Assembly: GCA_039888615.1 (NCBI GenBank)
Contig: JBDQQS010000010.1
Length of the DNA stretch: 64,000 nucleotides
Source of the DNA: Flavimaribacter sp039888615
Lineage (GTDB): Bacteria; Pseudomonadota; Alphaproteobacteria; Rhizobiales; Rhizobiaceae
Direction: 5' to 3' (one strand)
Part shown: piece after piece, positions 26,691 through 34,814 of the stretch
Layout: each line of letters starts with the position of its first letter
Position numbering within the stretch: the stretch's first letter is position 1
Translations under genes and position numbers: made by a program
The notes under the pieces: model-generated
What the model was told of the DNA's origin: nothing
The model's input: only the letters and a program-made list of their open reading frames with translations
The model's database searches: none

Positions 26691-26804
26691 AGATTCCCGA
26701 AACGAAGCCAGATTCCCGAAACGAAGCCAGATTCCCGAAACGAAGCCAGATTCCCGAAACGAAGCCAGATTCCCGAAACGAAGCCAGATTCCCGAAACGA
26801 AATC
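26691..26804. repeat. 19-bp tandem repeat, six copies
   Basis: Five perfect copies of AGATTCCCGAAACGAAGCC run head to tail from 26691 to 26785, and a sixth (26786-26804) differs only at its end (AATC for AGCC). The preceding bases CGAAAAAGCC suggest a decayed earlier copy. There are no spacers, so this is a minisatellite, not a CRISPR. It lies between the convergent 3' ends of the Crp/Fnr and YcaO genes. Nineteen is not a multiple of three, and none of the six frames contains a stop inside the array. Confidence 0.97.
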
Positions 26805-26824
26805 TAAGCTATTGAAAAATATAT

Positions 26825-26841
26825 ATAATTTTAAAAATTAT
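26825..26841. terminator. AT-rich palindrome, possible bidirectional terminator
   Basis: ATAATTTT and AAAATTAT flank one base, giving a 17-bp near-perfect palindrome just 3' of the YcaO stop (26852) and after the repeat array. The stem has no G+C, so a strong hairpin is unlikely. Its place between two convergent genes makes a termination or DNA-bending role possible. Confidence 0.3.
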
Positions 26842-26851
26842 CAGAATACGA

Positions 26852-28093
26852 TTACACCATCAAGGGAATTCGGTTAGGCGGCCGCCGATTTTCATCCGGA
26901 TCTGGCTTCACGCCCAGATCTCTTTCATCCGCGGCGCAGAGACGCTGATAGTTCCAGCGCGGCTTGTCCCTGCAGAGATCCGGCGCAATGGCGCGGAACA
27001 CCGGAACGCCGAATTCGGCGCGGGTAAAATCCATGAACAGGATCTCCAGACCGAGCGCTTCGAACCTGTCAAAACAGGCCTGCAACCGGTCGCCGGCATT
27101 GTCTTGTGGCAAAGACACCGCCGTTGCCGCGACTGGCGGCGGCGACAGCATCGCAAGATGCGTTGTCGCCTTTTCGAGCCATTCGGCAAGCAGCCGGTCG
27201 CCTGCATCAGCGCGCTGGGTGAGCGCGATTTCCCCCTGCAACATTTCGACAAGGGCGTGAACGGCTGCGGCGGCGTGGTCGAAACGGGCTGAAAATCCCA
27301 TGGCGACATCGCCGCCATTCTCAGTCCAGGACACTGCGGCGACAACCGGGATGTCAAAATCCGTGGTAATATCGAAGAGCCGAGTACTCCTATCCCGACG
27401 CTCCAGGAAATCACACAGCCCCGGTTCGTGCGCGATGATGTCAAATCCGAATTGCGCGCGCTGGCGAGCCCCGTGCCACCACCGACCGATGGCGTCGCGT
27501 TCGACAAGCTCCAGAACAGCGCCCAGTCTGGCCGATTCCGCGTCAATGCCCGCGGCACAGCCGCAGGTGTCTGCGATCAGAATGGCTTGGCCGTCGACCT
27601 TTGCGCTTTTTCCAATCAGCGCCGCTTCGGCTGGTATTAGGCGCACGGCGCCTGAGGGGTCCTCCGCCTGCATCCAGTCGATGATTTCCGCGTCTGAAAC
27701 GCTGCGCCCGCGCCAGTCCAGTCCGCCATAGGCGCTGTTCCAGTCATGTCTTTCAGCACGCTGCATGGAGGTCAGACCCGCCAATCGACTTGGTTCCACG
27801 GCAATATCGCGGACAGTCTCCAAAGGCGCCTGAAGCAGGGTTTCGTCGCCCCAAGCGCACAGGCTGGCGAGCTCGACGGCTTCACCGAGGCCGCTTTCTC
27901 GACAACTTGCCTTGGTAAGACCGCGGCCGCCGGCTGCGCGCCCCGACTCAACACGCGCAGCCATGGGAAAGCCCGGCCACCGCGCAAACGTTTCGCTTCC
28001 CGGCACGCAAAACTCGAAATACGCCGGCCAATCTTCAGGCGTCGCGTCAATGTGCAAGAAATACTGCTGCAAGTTGTCCAATGTACTATTCAT
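26852..28093 (-). CDS. YcaO-family ATP-dependent cyclodehydratase-like enzyme
   Basis: 413 residues from the ATG at 28093 (a TTG at 28105 is less likely). YcaO hallmarks: SGRAAGGRGLTKASCRESGL with GEAVELAS (residues 51-76), and CGCAAGIDAESARLGAVLEL running into VERDAIGRWWHGARQ (178-211), which includes the ATP/Mg-binding Glu195 and Glu198. YcaO enzymes phosphorylate peptide amides to make azolines, thioamides or amidines. The C-terminus (RRPPNRIPLMV) is not the PxPxP seen in azoline-forming members. No E1-like partner, TfuA or precursor peptide is visible nearby. It is divergent from the cyclase-SARP gene with a 62-bp gap. Confidence 0.88.
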   Translation of the reverse strand: MNSTLDNLQQYFLHIDATPEDWPAYFEFCVPGSETFARWPGFPMAARVESGRAAGGRGLTKASCRESGLGEAVELASLCAWGDETLLQAPLETVRDIAVEPSRLAGLTSMQRAERHDWNSAYGGLDWRGRSVSDAEIIDWMQAEDPSGAVRLIPAEAALIGKSAKVDGQAILIADTCGCAAGIDAESARLGAVLELVERDAIGRWWHGARQRAQFGFDIIAHEPGLCDFLERRDRSTRLFDITTDFDIPVVAAVSWTENGGDVAMGFSARFDHAAAAVHALVEMLQGEIALTQRADAGDRLLAEWLEKATTHLAMLSPPPVAATAVSLPQDNAGDRLQACFDRFEALGLEILFMDFTRAEFGVPVFRAIAPDLCRDKPRWNYQRLCAADERDLGVKPDPDENRRPPNRIPLMV

Positions 28094-28109
28094 GTAACAT
28101 TGCAAAAAC

Positions 28110-28126
28110 TGATAGAGTAACTATCA
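28110..28126. promoter_or_regulatory. Palindromic operator candidate between the YcaO and cyclase-SARP genes
   Basis: TGATAG (28110-28115) and CTATCA (28121-28126) are exact complements 5 nt apart in the 62-bp divergent gap. Position and symmetry suggest one site controlling both genes, possibly by the SARP-like protein, though SARPs usually bind direct repeats. Confidence 0.45.
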
Positions 28127-28155
28127 ATTGCGCACATTGACGCGCAGGGGAACCG

Positions 28156-30636
28156 ATGTCGAGCACCAATGCGGGGAATACCGGACAGACCGGGACACCC
28201 AAAACCTCATTGAAAGCCGTGCTGTTTCTGGACCTAGCCAGCTCCAGCCGCTTTATGAGTGAACGGGAAGACGAGACAATCGCCTTCCTGTCGCGTTGCT
28301 TTGACCACTTCACCAGAACATGCTCCGACTTTCGCGGACAACTCGTCAAGACAACCGGTGACGGCGCAATGCTTCTGTTCGAGAGCGCGACAGACGCAAT
28401 CGAGTTCGCCATGGCGATGCATGAGGCGGTCGCAGACCTGCGCGAAGGCTTCCCGAGTACGGCCAGGTTCCGGGCGGGAATTCATATCGGGGAAGTGATG
28501 TTTCGTGGCGGCGACGCCTACGGCCACGCCGTCAACGTGGCGGCGCGGCTGGAAGGTCTTGCCGGGAGCGGCGGCACCTGCGTCTCGCAGGAAGTCTACA
28601 TGCTGGTTCAGCGAACATCGCGATTCGGCTTCGAGGCGATCGGCGGTCGCCGCATGAAAAACATACCGGAGCACATGCGGGTCTATCAGGTCCTGAAGGA
28701 GATGGACGCCGCGGACAATCGCGAAATCGGCCAACTCTCAGTGCGCACGATCGGCGGACTGTCGGTGTCCCGCGACGAGCAATCGCTTCCGGTCGGCACA
28801 CGGGGATCGACCAAAGGACTTCTCGCCTATCTTGTCGTGTCTCCGAATGGCGTGGAGACGGTTGGCCGGCTGAATGCGCTTTTGTGGCCGGATCGCCCCT
28901 TCGTCGAGGCGAAGAAATCGATGAACCGGCTGGTGTCGTCAATACGGAGACAGTCTGGACTGCCGGTCGAGTGGGCCGAGGGTTCGGTCGTGCTCAATCA
29001 CAGCCGGCTCGAGATCGATCTGGAGAGAATGGAAAACGACTTGCGCCAGGGGTACGTCGATCCTGTGCTGAACCGCGACGGCGAATGGCCGGACCGTATT
29101 CTGGCCGGGCTGGAGGATGTCGGTCCGCTTTTCAACTCCTGGCTCGCGGTGGCCCGCAGCGAATGGCGCAACCGGATCGCCACCGCGCTCGAACTCTGTC
29201 TCGACATGTTCGAAATCGGCGATGACGGCGCCCGCGACGCGGCCATGGCGCTCGTGCGGATCGAGCCCGGCCATGAACGGGCCGCGCGCATGCTGATCCG
29301 GTATTATCACGCCGTCGACAATCCCGGCGCGGCGCGGCGCGTCTACACCCAGCTCGAAAACTATCTGACCCGATATTTCGGCATTTCGCCAAAACCGGAA
29401 ACGGTCGCCGCTCTGCGTGGAGATAACACCGCGGCAGCGCCCGTGCGAACGCGCGCGTCGACCGCGCCATTGCGAATCCAGGTGACGGAATTCGAAGCGC
29501 TGACCGATGAAGACCGGGAGATTGCGAATGCTTTTCGCAAGGAGTTGCTCGCCAGCCTGTCCTGTTTTCGCGGCTGGTCCGCCGTCGAAGGAGAGCAGGC
29601 GCCGTCGCTCTCGGCAGGCGTTTCAGACTACAAGCTCAGCGCAACGCTAACGTCGGCTGTCGGCAGACCCGAAATTGTCCTGACGCTTGGAGAGGCGCAC
29701 AGCGGCGGGCTTGTCTGGTCTGATCGTCTCGTGCTCGAGCCGGAAAACCTTCAGGCCGTCAAGCAGCGCGCGATCGGCCGCATCGCCGCCACCCTTGAGG
29801 TTTATATTTCGACGGACAGGCTCGCGCGCACAACGGAGCCGGAGATGGACGCATGCGTCGATCAATGGCTGCAGGGTGAAAAGATCCTGACGCGCTGGAC
29901 GCCCCAGAGCCATGACGAGGCCGCCTCGATATTCACGCGTATTATCGACCACTCTCCCAGTTTCGCGCCCGCCTACGCCAGCCTTGCGAGCCTGAAGAAC
30001 GTCAGACACATCGTGCGTCCCGGTCTCGCCCGCGATTCGGAAGATCTCCGGCAGGCTTACCGGCTCGCGCAAATGGCTGTGGAGCTCGATCCACTCGACG
30101 CGCGCAACCAGTTGGCTGTGGCGTGGTCGTCCTCGCTTGACGACAAGTTCGAAAACGCTTCGATCCATATGGAGCTTGCCGCCAAACTCAACCCGCACAG
30201 CCCACGCACGCTCATCTCATGCGCGATGGGCTTCGCCTTCTTCGGCGATCATGATCGCGCGATGGAATTGCTGGCGCACAGCATCGAATACGCGCCGATA
30301 CTGCTCGACTACCAATGGAGTTATGCGGCAAGCGTCTATTTTCTGGCAGGTGAGCACGAAAAGGCGATCGAAGCCGCCATCCGCTCGAGCGATCGAATCA
30401 TCGACAATCCGGGCTGGCACGCGGCCGCTCTCGCCGCCGTCGGCCGCAGAGAAGAAGCCGCGACCGAATTCAAGCGCCTGTGCAGCGATGTCAGCGCCAT
30501 CTGGGCGGGCGCGACAGCGCCCACCCGGACCGAGATCGCCAGATGGTTTAGCGAAGCCTATCCGATCCGCGAAGAGAAGGATCGCGCGCGCCTGCTTTCA
30601 CTGATGGAGCAAACCGCTCTGGAACAAGAGCCTTAA
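28156..30636 (+). CDS. Adenylyl cyclase-SARP (BTAD)-TolB-N/TPR fusion regulator
   Basis: 826 residues. Residues 20-180 are a class III nucleotidyl cyclase domain with metal ligands Asp26 and Asp69 (TTGDGAMLLF), transition-state residues Asn127 and Arg131 (NVAARLE), and Lys65/Asp120 in the adenine-selecting positions, so it looks catalytically complete. Residues ~185-270 form an OmpR/SARP-like winged HTH (VRTIGGLSVS, KGLLAYLVVSPNG) and ~285-410 the BTAD helical repeat. The C-terminal half has a TolB-N-like segment and TPRs (FAPAYASLASLKN, PHSPRTLISCAMGFAFFGDH). AGGGG lies 5 bp before the ATG. Inferred: a cAMP-making, DNA-binding regulator of the neighbouring genes. Confidence 0.85.
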   Translation: MSSTNAGNTGQTGTPKTSLKAVLFLDLASSSRFMSEREDETIAFLSRCFDHFTRTCSDFRGQLVKTTGDGAMLLFESATDAIEFAMAMHEAVADLREGFPSTARFRAGIHIGEVMFRGGDAYGHAVNVAARLEGLAGSGGTCVSQEVYMLVQRTSRFGFEAIGGRRMKNIPEHMRVYQVLKEMDAADNREIGQLSVRTIGGLSVSRDEQSLPVGTRGSTKGLLAYLVVSPNGVETVGRLNALLWPDRPFVEAKKSMNRLVSSIRRQSGLPVEWAEGSVVLNHSRLEIDLERMENDLRQGYVDPVLNRDGEWPDRILAGLEDVGPLFNSWLAVARSEWRNRIATALELCLDMFEIGDDGARDAAMALVRIEPGHERAARMLIRYYHAVDNPGAARRVYTQLENYLTRYFGISPKPETVAALRGDNTAAAPVRTRASTAPLRIQVTEFEALTDEDREIANAFRKELLASLSCFRGWSAVEGEQAPSLSAGVSDYKLSATLTSAVGRPEIVLTLGEAHSGGLVWSDRLVLEPENLQAVKQRAIGRIAATLEVYISTDRLARTTEPEMDACVDQWLQGEKILTRWTPQSHDEAASIFTRIIDHSPSFAPAYASLASLKNVRHIVRPGLARDSEDLRQAYRLAQMAVELDPLDARNQLAVAWSSSLDDKFENASIHMELAAKLNPHSPRTLISCAMGFAFFGDHDRAMELLAHSIEYAPILLDYQWSYAASVYFLAGEHEKAIEAAIRSSDRIIDNPGWHAAALAAVGRREEAATEFKRLCSDVSAIWAGATAPTRTEIARWFSEAYPIREEKDRARLLSLMEQTALEQEP

Positions 30637-30660
30637 GCTCTTCACAGGCGCCCGGTTAGA

Positions 30661-31149
30661 CTACAGGCATCTCTGAAAGGTCACTGTTCCCTTCAGATAA
30701 TCCTCTTCACGACCGGGAACTTCCGCCACGTCTCCGACGATCGTCGCCAGATATCCGAAGGCGTCCGCCTGGTTGGAGCGCCGTGGCGCCAGAACCGTCA
30801 TGAAATGGACGTCCGCCACCCTTTCGTCGCGCTTGATCTCCAGCACGAGATGACCGTCGGGCTGGCCCGTATCAACATGCGACAGGTCGAACACATTCCT
30901 TCTTTTGGCGGAATGACTGATGCGCCTCTGCTTCATCTTGCCTGTTTCGTTCTGGAACTCATACAGGGCTTCATAACCTGTGTTTGAATCGCTGATGATG
31001 GCATGCAGCGTTCCAAGAACCGCATCCCAGTAATTGTTGGTGCTTTGCATCCTGGTTTCGACCTGGGTTCCGGCAAAGATCATGCCTTCCCGCCTTTGCT
31101 GGTCGACCGACAGAGATGCGTCCTTTTTGTAGACAACAACTGATCCCAT
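30661..31149 (-). CDS. Uncharacterised 162-residue protein
   Basis: I do not recognise this family. There is no signal peptide or membrane helix; it is hydrophilic with alternating short beta-type segments (DGHLVLEIKRDERVADVHFM, GTVTFQRCL) and one C-terminal Cys. A strong ribosome site AAGGGGA precedes the ATG. It lies 18 bp after the haem peroxidase stop on the same strand, so the two are probably cotranscribed, and it converges on the cyclase-SARP gene (24-bp gap). A partner or substrate-handling role for the peroxidase is a guess from position only. Confidence 0.7.
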   Translation of the reverse strand: MGSVVVYKKDASLSVDQQRREGMIFAGTQVETRMQSTNNYWDAVLGTLHAIISDSNTGYEALYEFQNETGKMKQRRISHSAKRRNVFDLSHVDTGQPDGHLVLEIKRDERVADVHFMTVLAPRRSNQADAFGYLATIVGDVAEVPGREEDYLKGTVTFQRCL

Positions 31150-31167
31150 GATATTCCCCTTTGGTTG

Positions 31168-32883
31168 CTAGTTCAGGTTTTCAATATTGCGAAAGATATC
31201 GTACAGAGTAAAAGCATTTTCCCTTGCTGCGACGAGCTTCGGATGCGGTGAAAAGCGAACGCGCTGTGCATCGTCGATAATGCTGTCGGGTGACGCCTGA
31301 ATGGCGGCGTGCACCGTTTCCATGACGATGCGGGACGCAAGCGGACCGAGCCGGGTCGCCCCGTCGCGGGCGTCGCGGCCGAGCCTCTGGGCCTCTGCAA
31401 GCGTATAGAACCAAAGCGGGGTGGCCTTCGCCAAGCGATGGTCGTCTCGCGAAAGGACGTCTCCCAAAGCAGCGCTAAATGCATTGTCCAACAGATCGGT
31501 AATACCCTTGACGCGCTTGCGCTGCGCTCCGCCGGACAACGGATGTCCCGCCAGTTCGGTATTGACGCATTCGACCAAATCCTGCGCCGGCGACAGGCCA
31601 ACAGATCGCCCGCGTTTCAAGGTCAGTTCCGAGAGCGGCACGGTGTTCGATGTCTGGCCGCGCGGCATTTCGTATACCCAGCGGCTGTCGAGGTCCTGAA
31701 ACAGAACCGGAAGCTTCGTGTCGATAGCCTCGGCGTATTCAGGTTCTCGCGATCCGTCGAGGTCAAGAAGATAGGACCAGTCGACGACCCAGCGGTCCTG
31801 CAGGAATGGTCTGTCGCGGTCGATGACTCTGCCGAGATGCGTATGAGCCAGGACCTGGCGAGTCGGTTCACGGGACAGGATTCCGTTCAGGAAGTAACGT
31901 TCCCTGACCATGCTGTGGCCGAAACGAAAGCATCCAATCGAGAATTCTACCGGTATTCTGAACGGAAACGGGGGCGCCTCGGCAAACAGGAATCCCCGTC
32001 CATGGGTCATGACTTCATCATAAACGTCGCGATCGATGATGCGCTCGAGATAATCGTGCAGGATGACCGACTGCATATGCCGGCGCGTCACCCTCTTTGC
32101 TGCGGCCTCGTCTTTTTCGATGCTACAAATTCGGTGATGGAACCTGATAATTGACGCGACGAGTTGGGAAACGATGACATTATTGTCGTTCCTCTCGTCC
32201 GGCAAAAGCGGAACACCCTCGGCGTCCCTGGGAATGTCGGCGAAGCGACCGGCGCTGGTGGCGCCAAGGCCGAGACCGCCGCGACACTGATACGCCTTGC
32301 CGTTCTCGGGATAGCCGCCTGGCCGCGTATCGAAAATGCTGTCCAGATCGAACGCATGCGTTCGGTAATTCACCGGATTGAGCGGGTCGCTGTCAAAACT
32401 CGTATAGGCCAGGTCATGCGCAAGGAACTGGCCCAGATAGGTATAGGCCGCAGGTATCGTCGAATGCTCGACCGAGCGTTTCTCCGAACGCATGGCGGCG
32501 GCAAGCGCAGACAGAGCGTCCTCATCCGGAAGCAGATGATCGTCGAGAGCCGGGAGCAGCCTGTGAAAGAAACCGCAGCCGGATAGTTTACTTTCATGAT
32601 CCGCAAGGAACGTTCTGACATCCGTGCGAAAATCGGCGGACACGCCGTTTTCTGCGTCATGGCGAAGGGTGAGACTCACACGCCGGTCACCGTCGCCGGA
32701 GAAGGCGTCTGAAACAACCGGATCGTTGATCCCGGTCAGGTCGAACTCGAGCGTTTTAGGATCGGAGTTCGAAGCGCTTCTGACGCCGACCGATTGCCGG
32801 GCGACGAAACGCGCATCTGCTCCGTGACATGCCGCCTTCAAGTCGTCCCCCAGACTGGATGCTGTTGCCTTGTTCGTTTCCAT
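31168..32883 (-). CDS. Animal-type haem peroxidase family protein
   Basis: 571 residues of the An_peroxidase superfamily (bacterial relatives of cyclooxygenase/dioxygenase). The distal His156 lies in YLGQFLAHDLAY, the region LPDERNDNNVIVSQL with FHHRI matches the conserved calcium/haem-side helix, and the proximal His323 is in FRFGHSMVRERY. No signal peptide is evident, so it may be cytosolic or secreted without cleavage. It could oxidise halides, phenols or lipids; the specific reaction is unknown. Gene order is peroxidase then the 162-residue protein. Start is the ATG at 32883; ribosome site is weak. Confidence 0.88.
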   Translation of the reverse strand: METNKATASSLGDDLKAACHGADARFVARQSVGVRSASNSDPKTLEFDLTGINDPVVSDAFSGDGDRRVSLTLRHDAENGVSADFRTDVRTFLADHESKLSGCGFFHRLLPALDDHLLPDEDALSALAAAMRSEKRSVEHSTIPAAYTYLGQFLAHDLAYTSFDSDPLNPVNYRTHAFDLDSIFDTRPGGYPENGKAYQCRGGLGLGATSAGRFADIPRDAEGVPLLPDERNDNNVIVSQLVASIIRFHHRICSIEKDEAAAKRVTRRHMQSVILHDYLERIIDRDVYDEVMTHGRGFLFAEAPPFPFRIPVEFSIGCFRFGHSMVRERYFLNGILSREPTRQVLAHTHLGRVIDRDRPFLQDRWVVDWSYLLDLDGSREPEYAEAIDTKLPVLFQDLDSRWVYEMPRGQTSNTVPLSELTLKRGRSVGLSPAQDLVECVNTELAGHPLSGGAQRKRVKGITDLLDNAFSAALGDVLSRDDHRLAKATPLWFYTLAEAQRLGRDARDGATRLGPLASRIVMETVHAAIQASPDSIIDDAQRVRFSPHPKLVAARENAFTLYDIFRNIENLN

Positions 32884-33116
32884 GAATGGTAGAAGAAATG
32901 CATCGGCTTCCGCAATAGATGAAGTAGAGATGGGTTAATGTTCGTTCCAGCTTGCGATCAACATGCTATAGCGCTGCGCGCAAAGAGTATTGGAGCGACC
33001 GGGTCAGATCGTCGCCTCGCCATCGACCGGAATACATGTAATAAGATCGCCGAACCGACCGTCGAACACCGGCGCCTCGATGCAAGAGCAGCCAAACAAC
33101 AGCTTCACCGATCCCG

Positions 33117-34814
33117 ATGAGCGATACCGTCCCTGACGCGAACAAGCTGGCTGCGCGCCGGCTCGAACAAATGCTTCAACCCGAGCGAGGCCGCCTTCGC
33201 CTGGCTTCATGGCTGAGCGTTGCAGCTTCGCTGCTGTGGATTCCGCAAGCCGCCTGCGTGGCGCAACTGATAGCAGCGCTCGTCGATGGTTCGCCGGCCT
33301 TGCTCGGTCCATGGAGCGCCAGCCTGCTGTTCCTTGCGCTCGGGCTTGCCAAAGCCGGACTTGCGCATGTGTCAGGTGGACTAGCCTTCACCGCGTCGCA
33401 GGCGGCCATAAGCCGCGAGCGAGGAAAAATTCTCGCTGCGCAAAGCCGTCTGTCGCCGCTTGCCGACGGCCAGCGTTCCTCCGCCGAAATCGCAGCGCTT
33501 GCAGCGGACAAACTCGAGTTCGTCGCGCCTTACATCTTGCGCTACGCGCCGGCCATGGCCCGTACTAGAGTCGTCCCTCTCGTGATCCTCGCTATCGCAA
33601 TGGTTTTCTCCTGGACCATGGCCTTCATTCTTCTGATCGCCGGACCGCTCATACCTATCTTCATGATTCTGGTCGGAATGGCCGCCCAATCGGCAAGCGA
33701 AAGACAAATGCAGGAAATCGGGGGCATGAACGCTCTCTTGGCTGAGCGGATACGAGCGCTCACGGATCTGCGGCTGCTCGACGCGGTGGATCGCACCATC
33801 GCCGATTTTTCAACGGCTGCGGACCGTCTGCGCCGGCAGACCATGGAGGTCCTGCGCATCGCCTTCCTGTCATCGACCGTTCTGGAGTTGTTTGCAGCGC
33901 TCGGCGTCGCGATGACGGCTGTCTATGTGGGCTTTGCGCTGCTCGGTGAGCTGCGTTTCGGCGCCTGGGCGACGCCCCTGACTGTCGCCGAAGGCGTCTT
34001 TCTGCTGTTGTTGGCGCCTGACTTCTTTCAGCCGATGCGTGAGCTCGCCGCCGCCTGGCACGACCGGGCTGCGGCCCAGGCTGTCGCCGGCGAATTGGCC
34101 GATCTCGAAGCGGCGCCCAAAATCGAAATTCCAGGAGGCGGCTTCGCCGGTCGCATGCTCACCGGCCCCGCAAGCGTGGAGACGCGCGCACTCTCCTGGA
34201 CGACGCCTGCCGGCCGCCTGATACGATTTCCCGACCTTTCCATCGAGGCCGGCGAACGGATCGCCATCACCGGTCGCAGCGGAAGCGGAAAATCAACCTT
34301 GCTTGCATTGCTGGCGGGACTTGCCCCCTGCCCTGACGGCGACATTCGCCTCGCCGGGGAATTGCTGGACCACCGCACCGCCGACGCCTGGCGCACCAGG
34401 CTCGGCTGGATCGGGCAGGCCCCGCATTTTTTCAACGGCAGCCTGCGGGCCAACTTGATCATCTCCGGGAACACGCGCGACGACGACAGACTTGAGAACG
34501 CGCTTGCGCTCGCTTCCGCCGATCAGATCGTTCAGACATTGCCGGGTGGGCTCGACACCAGGCTCGGCGAAACGGGACACGGCGTCTCCGGGGGCGAGGC
34601 GCGGCGTCTGATGATCGCGCGCGCGCTATATTCCGACGCCGATATCTTTCTCGCAGATGAGCCGACTTCCGATCTCGATAACAAAACGGCGTCAGCCGTC
34701 ATTGACGGACTGCTGGCGCTGTCGGCGCGCGGCGCCACGCTGATCGTCGCAACGCACGATCTGCAACTCGCGCGCCGCCTGGACCGGATCATCGATCTGG
34801 AGACCGCCGGATGA
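33117..34814 (+). CDS. cydD: Thiol reductant ABC exporter subunit CydD
   Basis: 565 residues: N-terminal six-helix ABC exporter domain and C-terminal ATPase with Walker A GRSGSGKST at residues 386-394, signature VSGGEARRLMIARAL and Walker B DIFLADEPTSDLD. CydDC exports cysteine/glutathione to the periplasm and is needed to mature cytochrome bd. It is the first gene of cydDC-cydABX; cydC starts 4 bp before its stop (ATGA overlap). The 233 bp upstream (32884-33116) hold short open frames without ribosome sites and nothing else I recognise; no perfect FNR box was seen there. Confidence 0.95.
   Translation: MSDTVPDANKLAARRLEQMLQPERGRLRLASWLSVAASLLWIPQAACVAQLIAALVDGSPALLGPWSASLLFLALGLAKAGLAHVSGGLAFTASQAAISRERGKILAAQSRLSPLADGQRSSAEIAALAADKLEFVAPYILRYAPAMARTRVVPLVILAIAMVFSWTMAFILLIAGPLIPIFMILVGMAAQSASERQMQEIGGMNALLAERIRALTDLRLLDAVDRTIADFSTAADRLRRQTMEVLRIAFLSSTVLELFAALGVAMTAVYVGFALLGELRFGAWATPLTVAEGVFLLLLAPDFFQPMRELAAAWHDRAAAQAVAGELADLEAAPKIEIPGGGFAGRMLTGPASVETRALSWTTPAGRLIRFPDLSIEAGERIAITGRSGSGKSTLLALLAGLAPCPDGDIRLAGELLDHRTADAWRTRLGWIGQAPHFFNGSLRANLIISGNTRDDDRLENALALASADQIVQTLPGGLDTRLGETGHGVSGGEARRLMIARALYSDADIFLADEPTSDLDNKTASAVIDGLLALSARGATLIVATHDLQLARRLDRIIDLETAG

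Noticed and set aside
26691..26804. CRISPR array
   Set aside because: Repeats are directly abutting with no spacers and no cas genes are near.
26604..26877. Short plus-strand frames reading through the 19-bp repeat (68 and 84 codons)
   Set aside because: Their periodic sequence follows from the repeat being stop-free in every frame; there is no ribosome site or family evidence for translation.
32961..32970. FNR-like half-sites (TTGCGATCAA) upstream of cydD
   Set aside because: Spacing does not fit TTGAT-N4-ATCAA; only one half-site is good.
32938..33120. 60-codon frame upstream of cydD
   Set aside because: No ribosome site or recognisable motif; it is Arg-rich and overlaps the cydD start.
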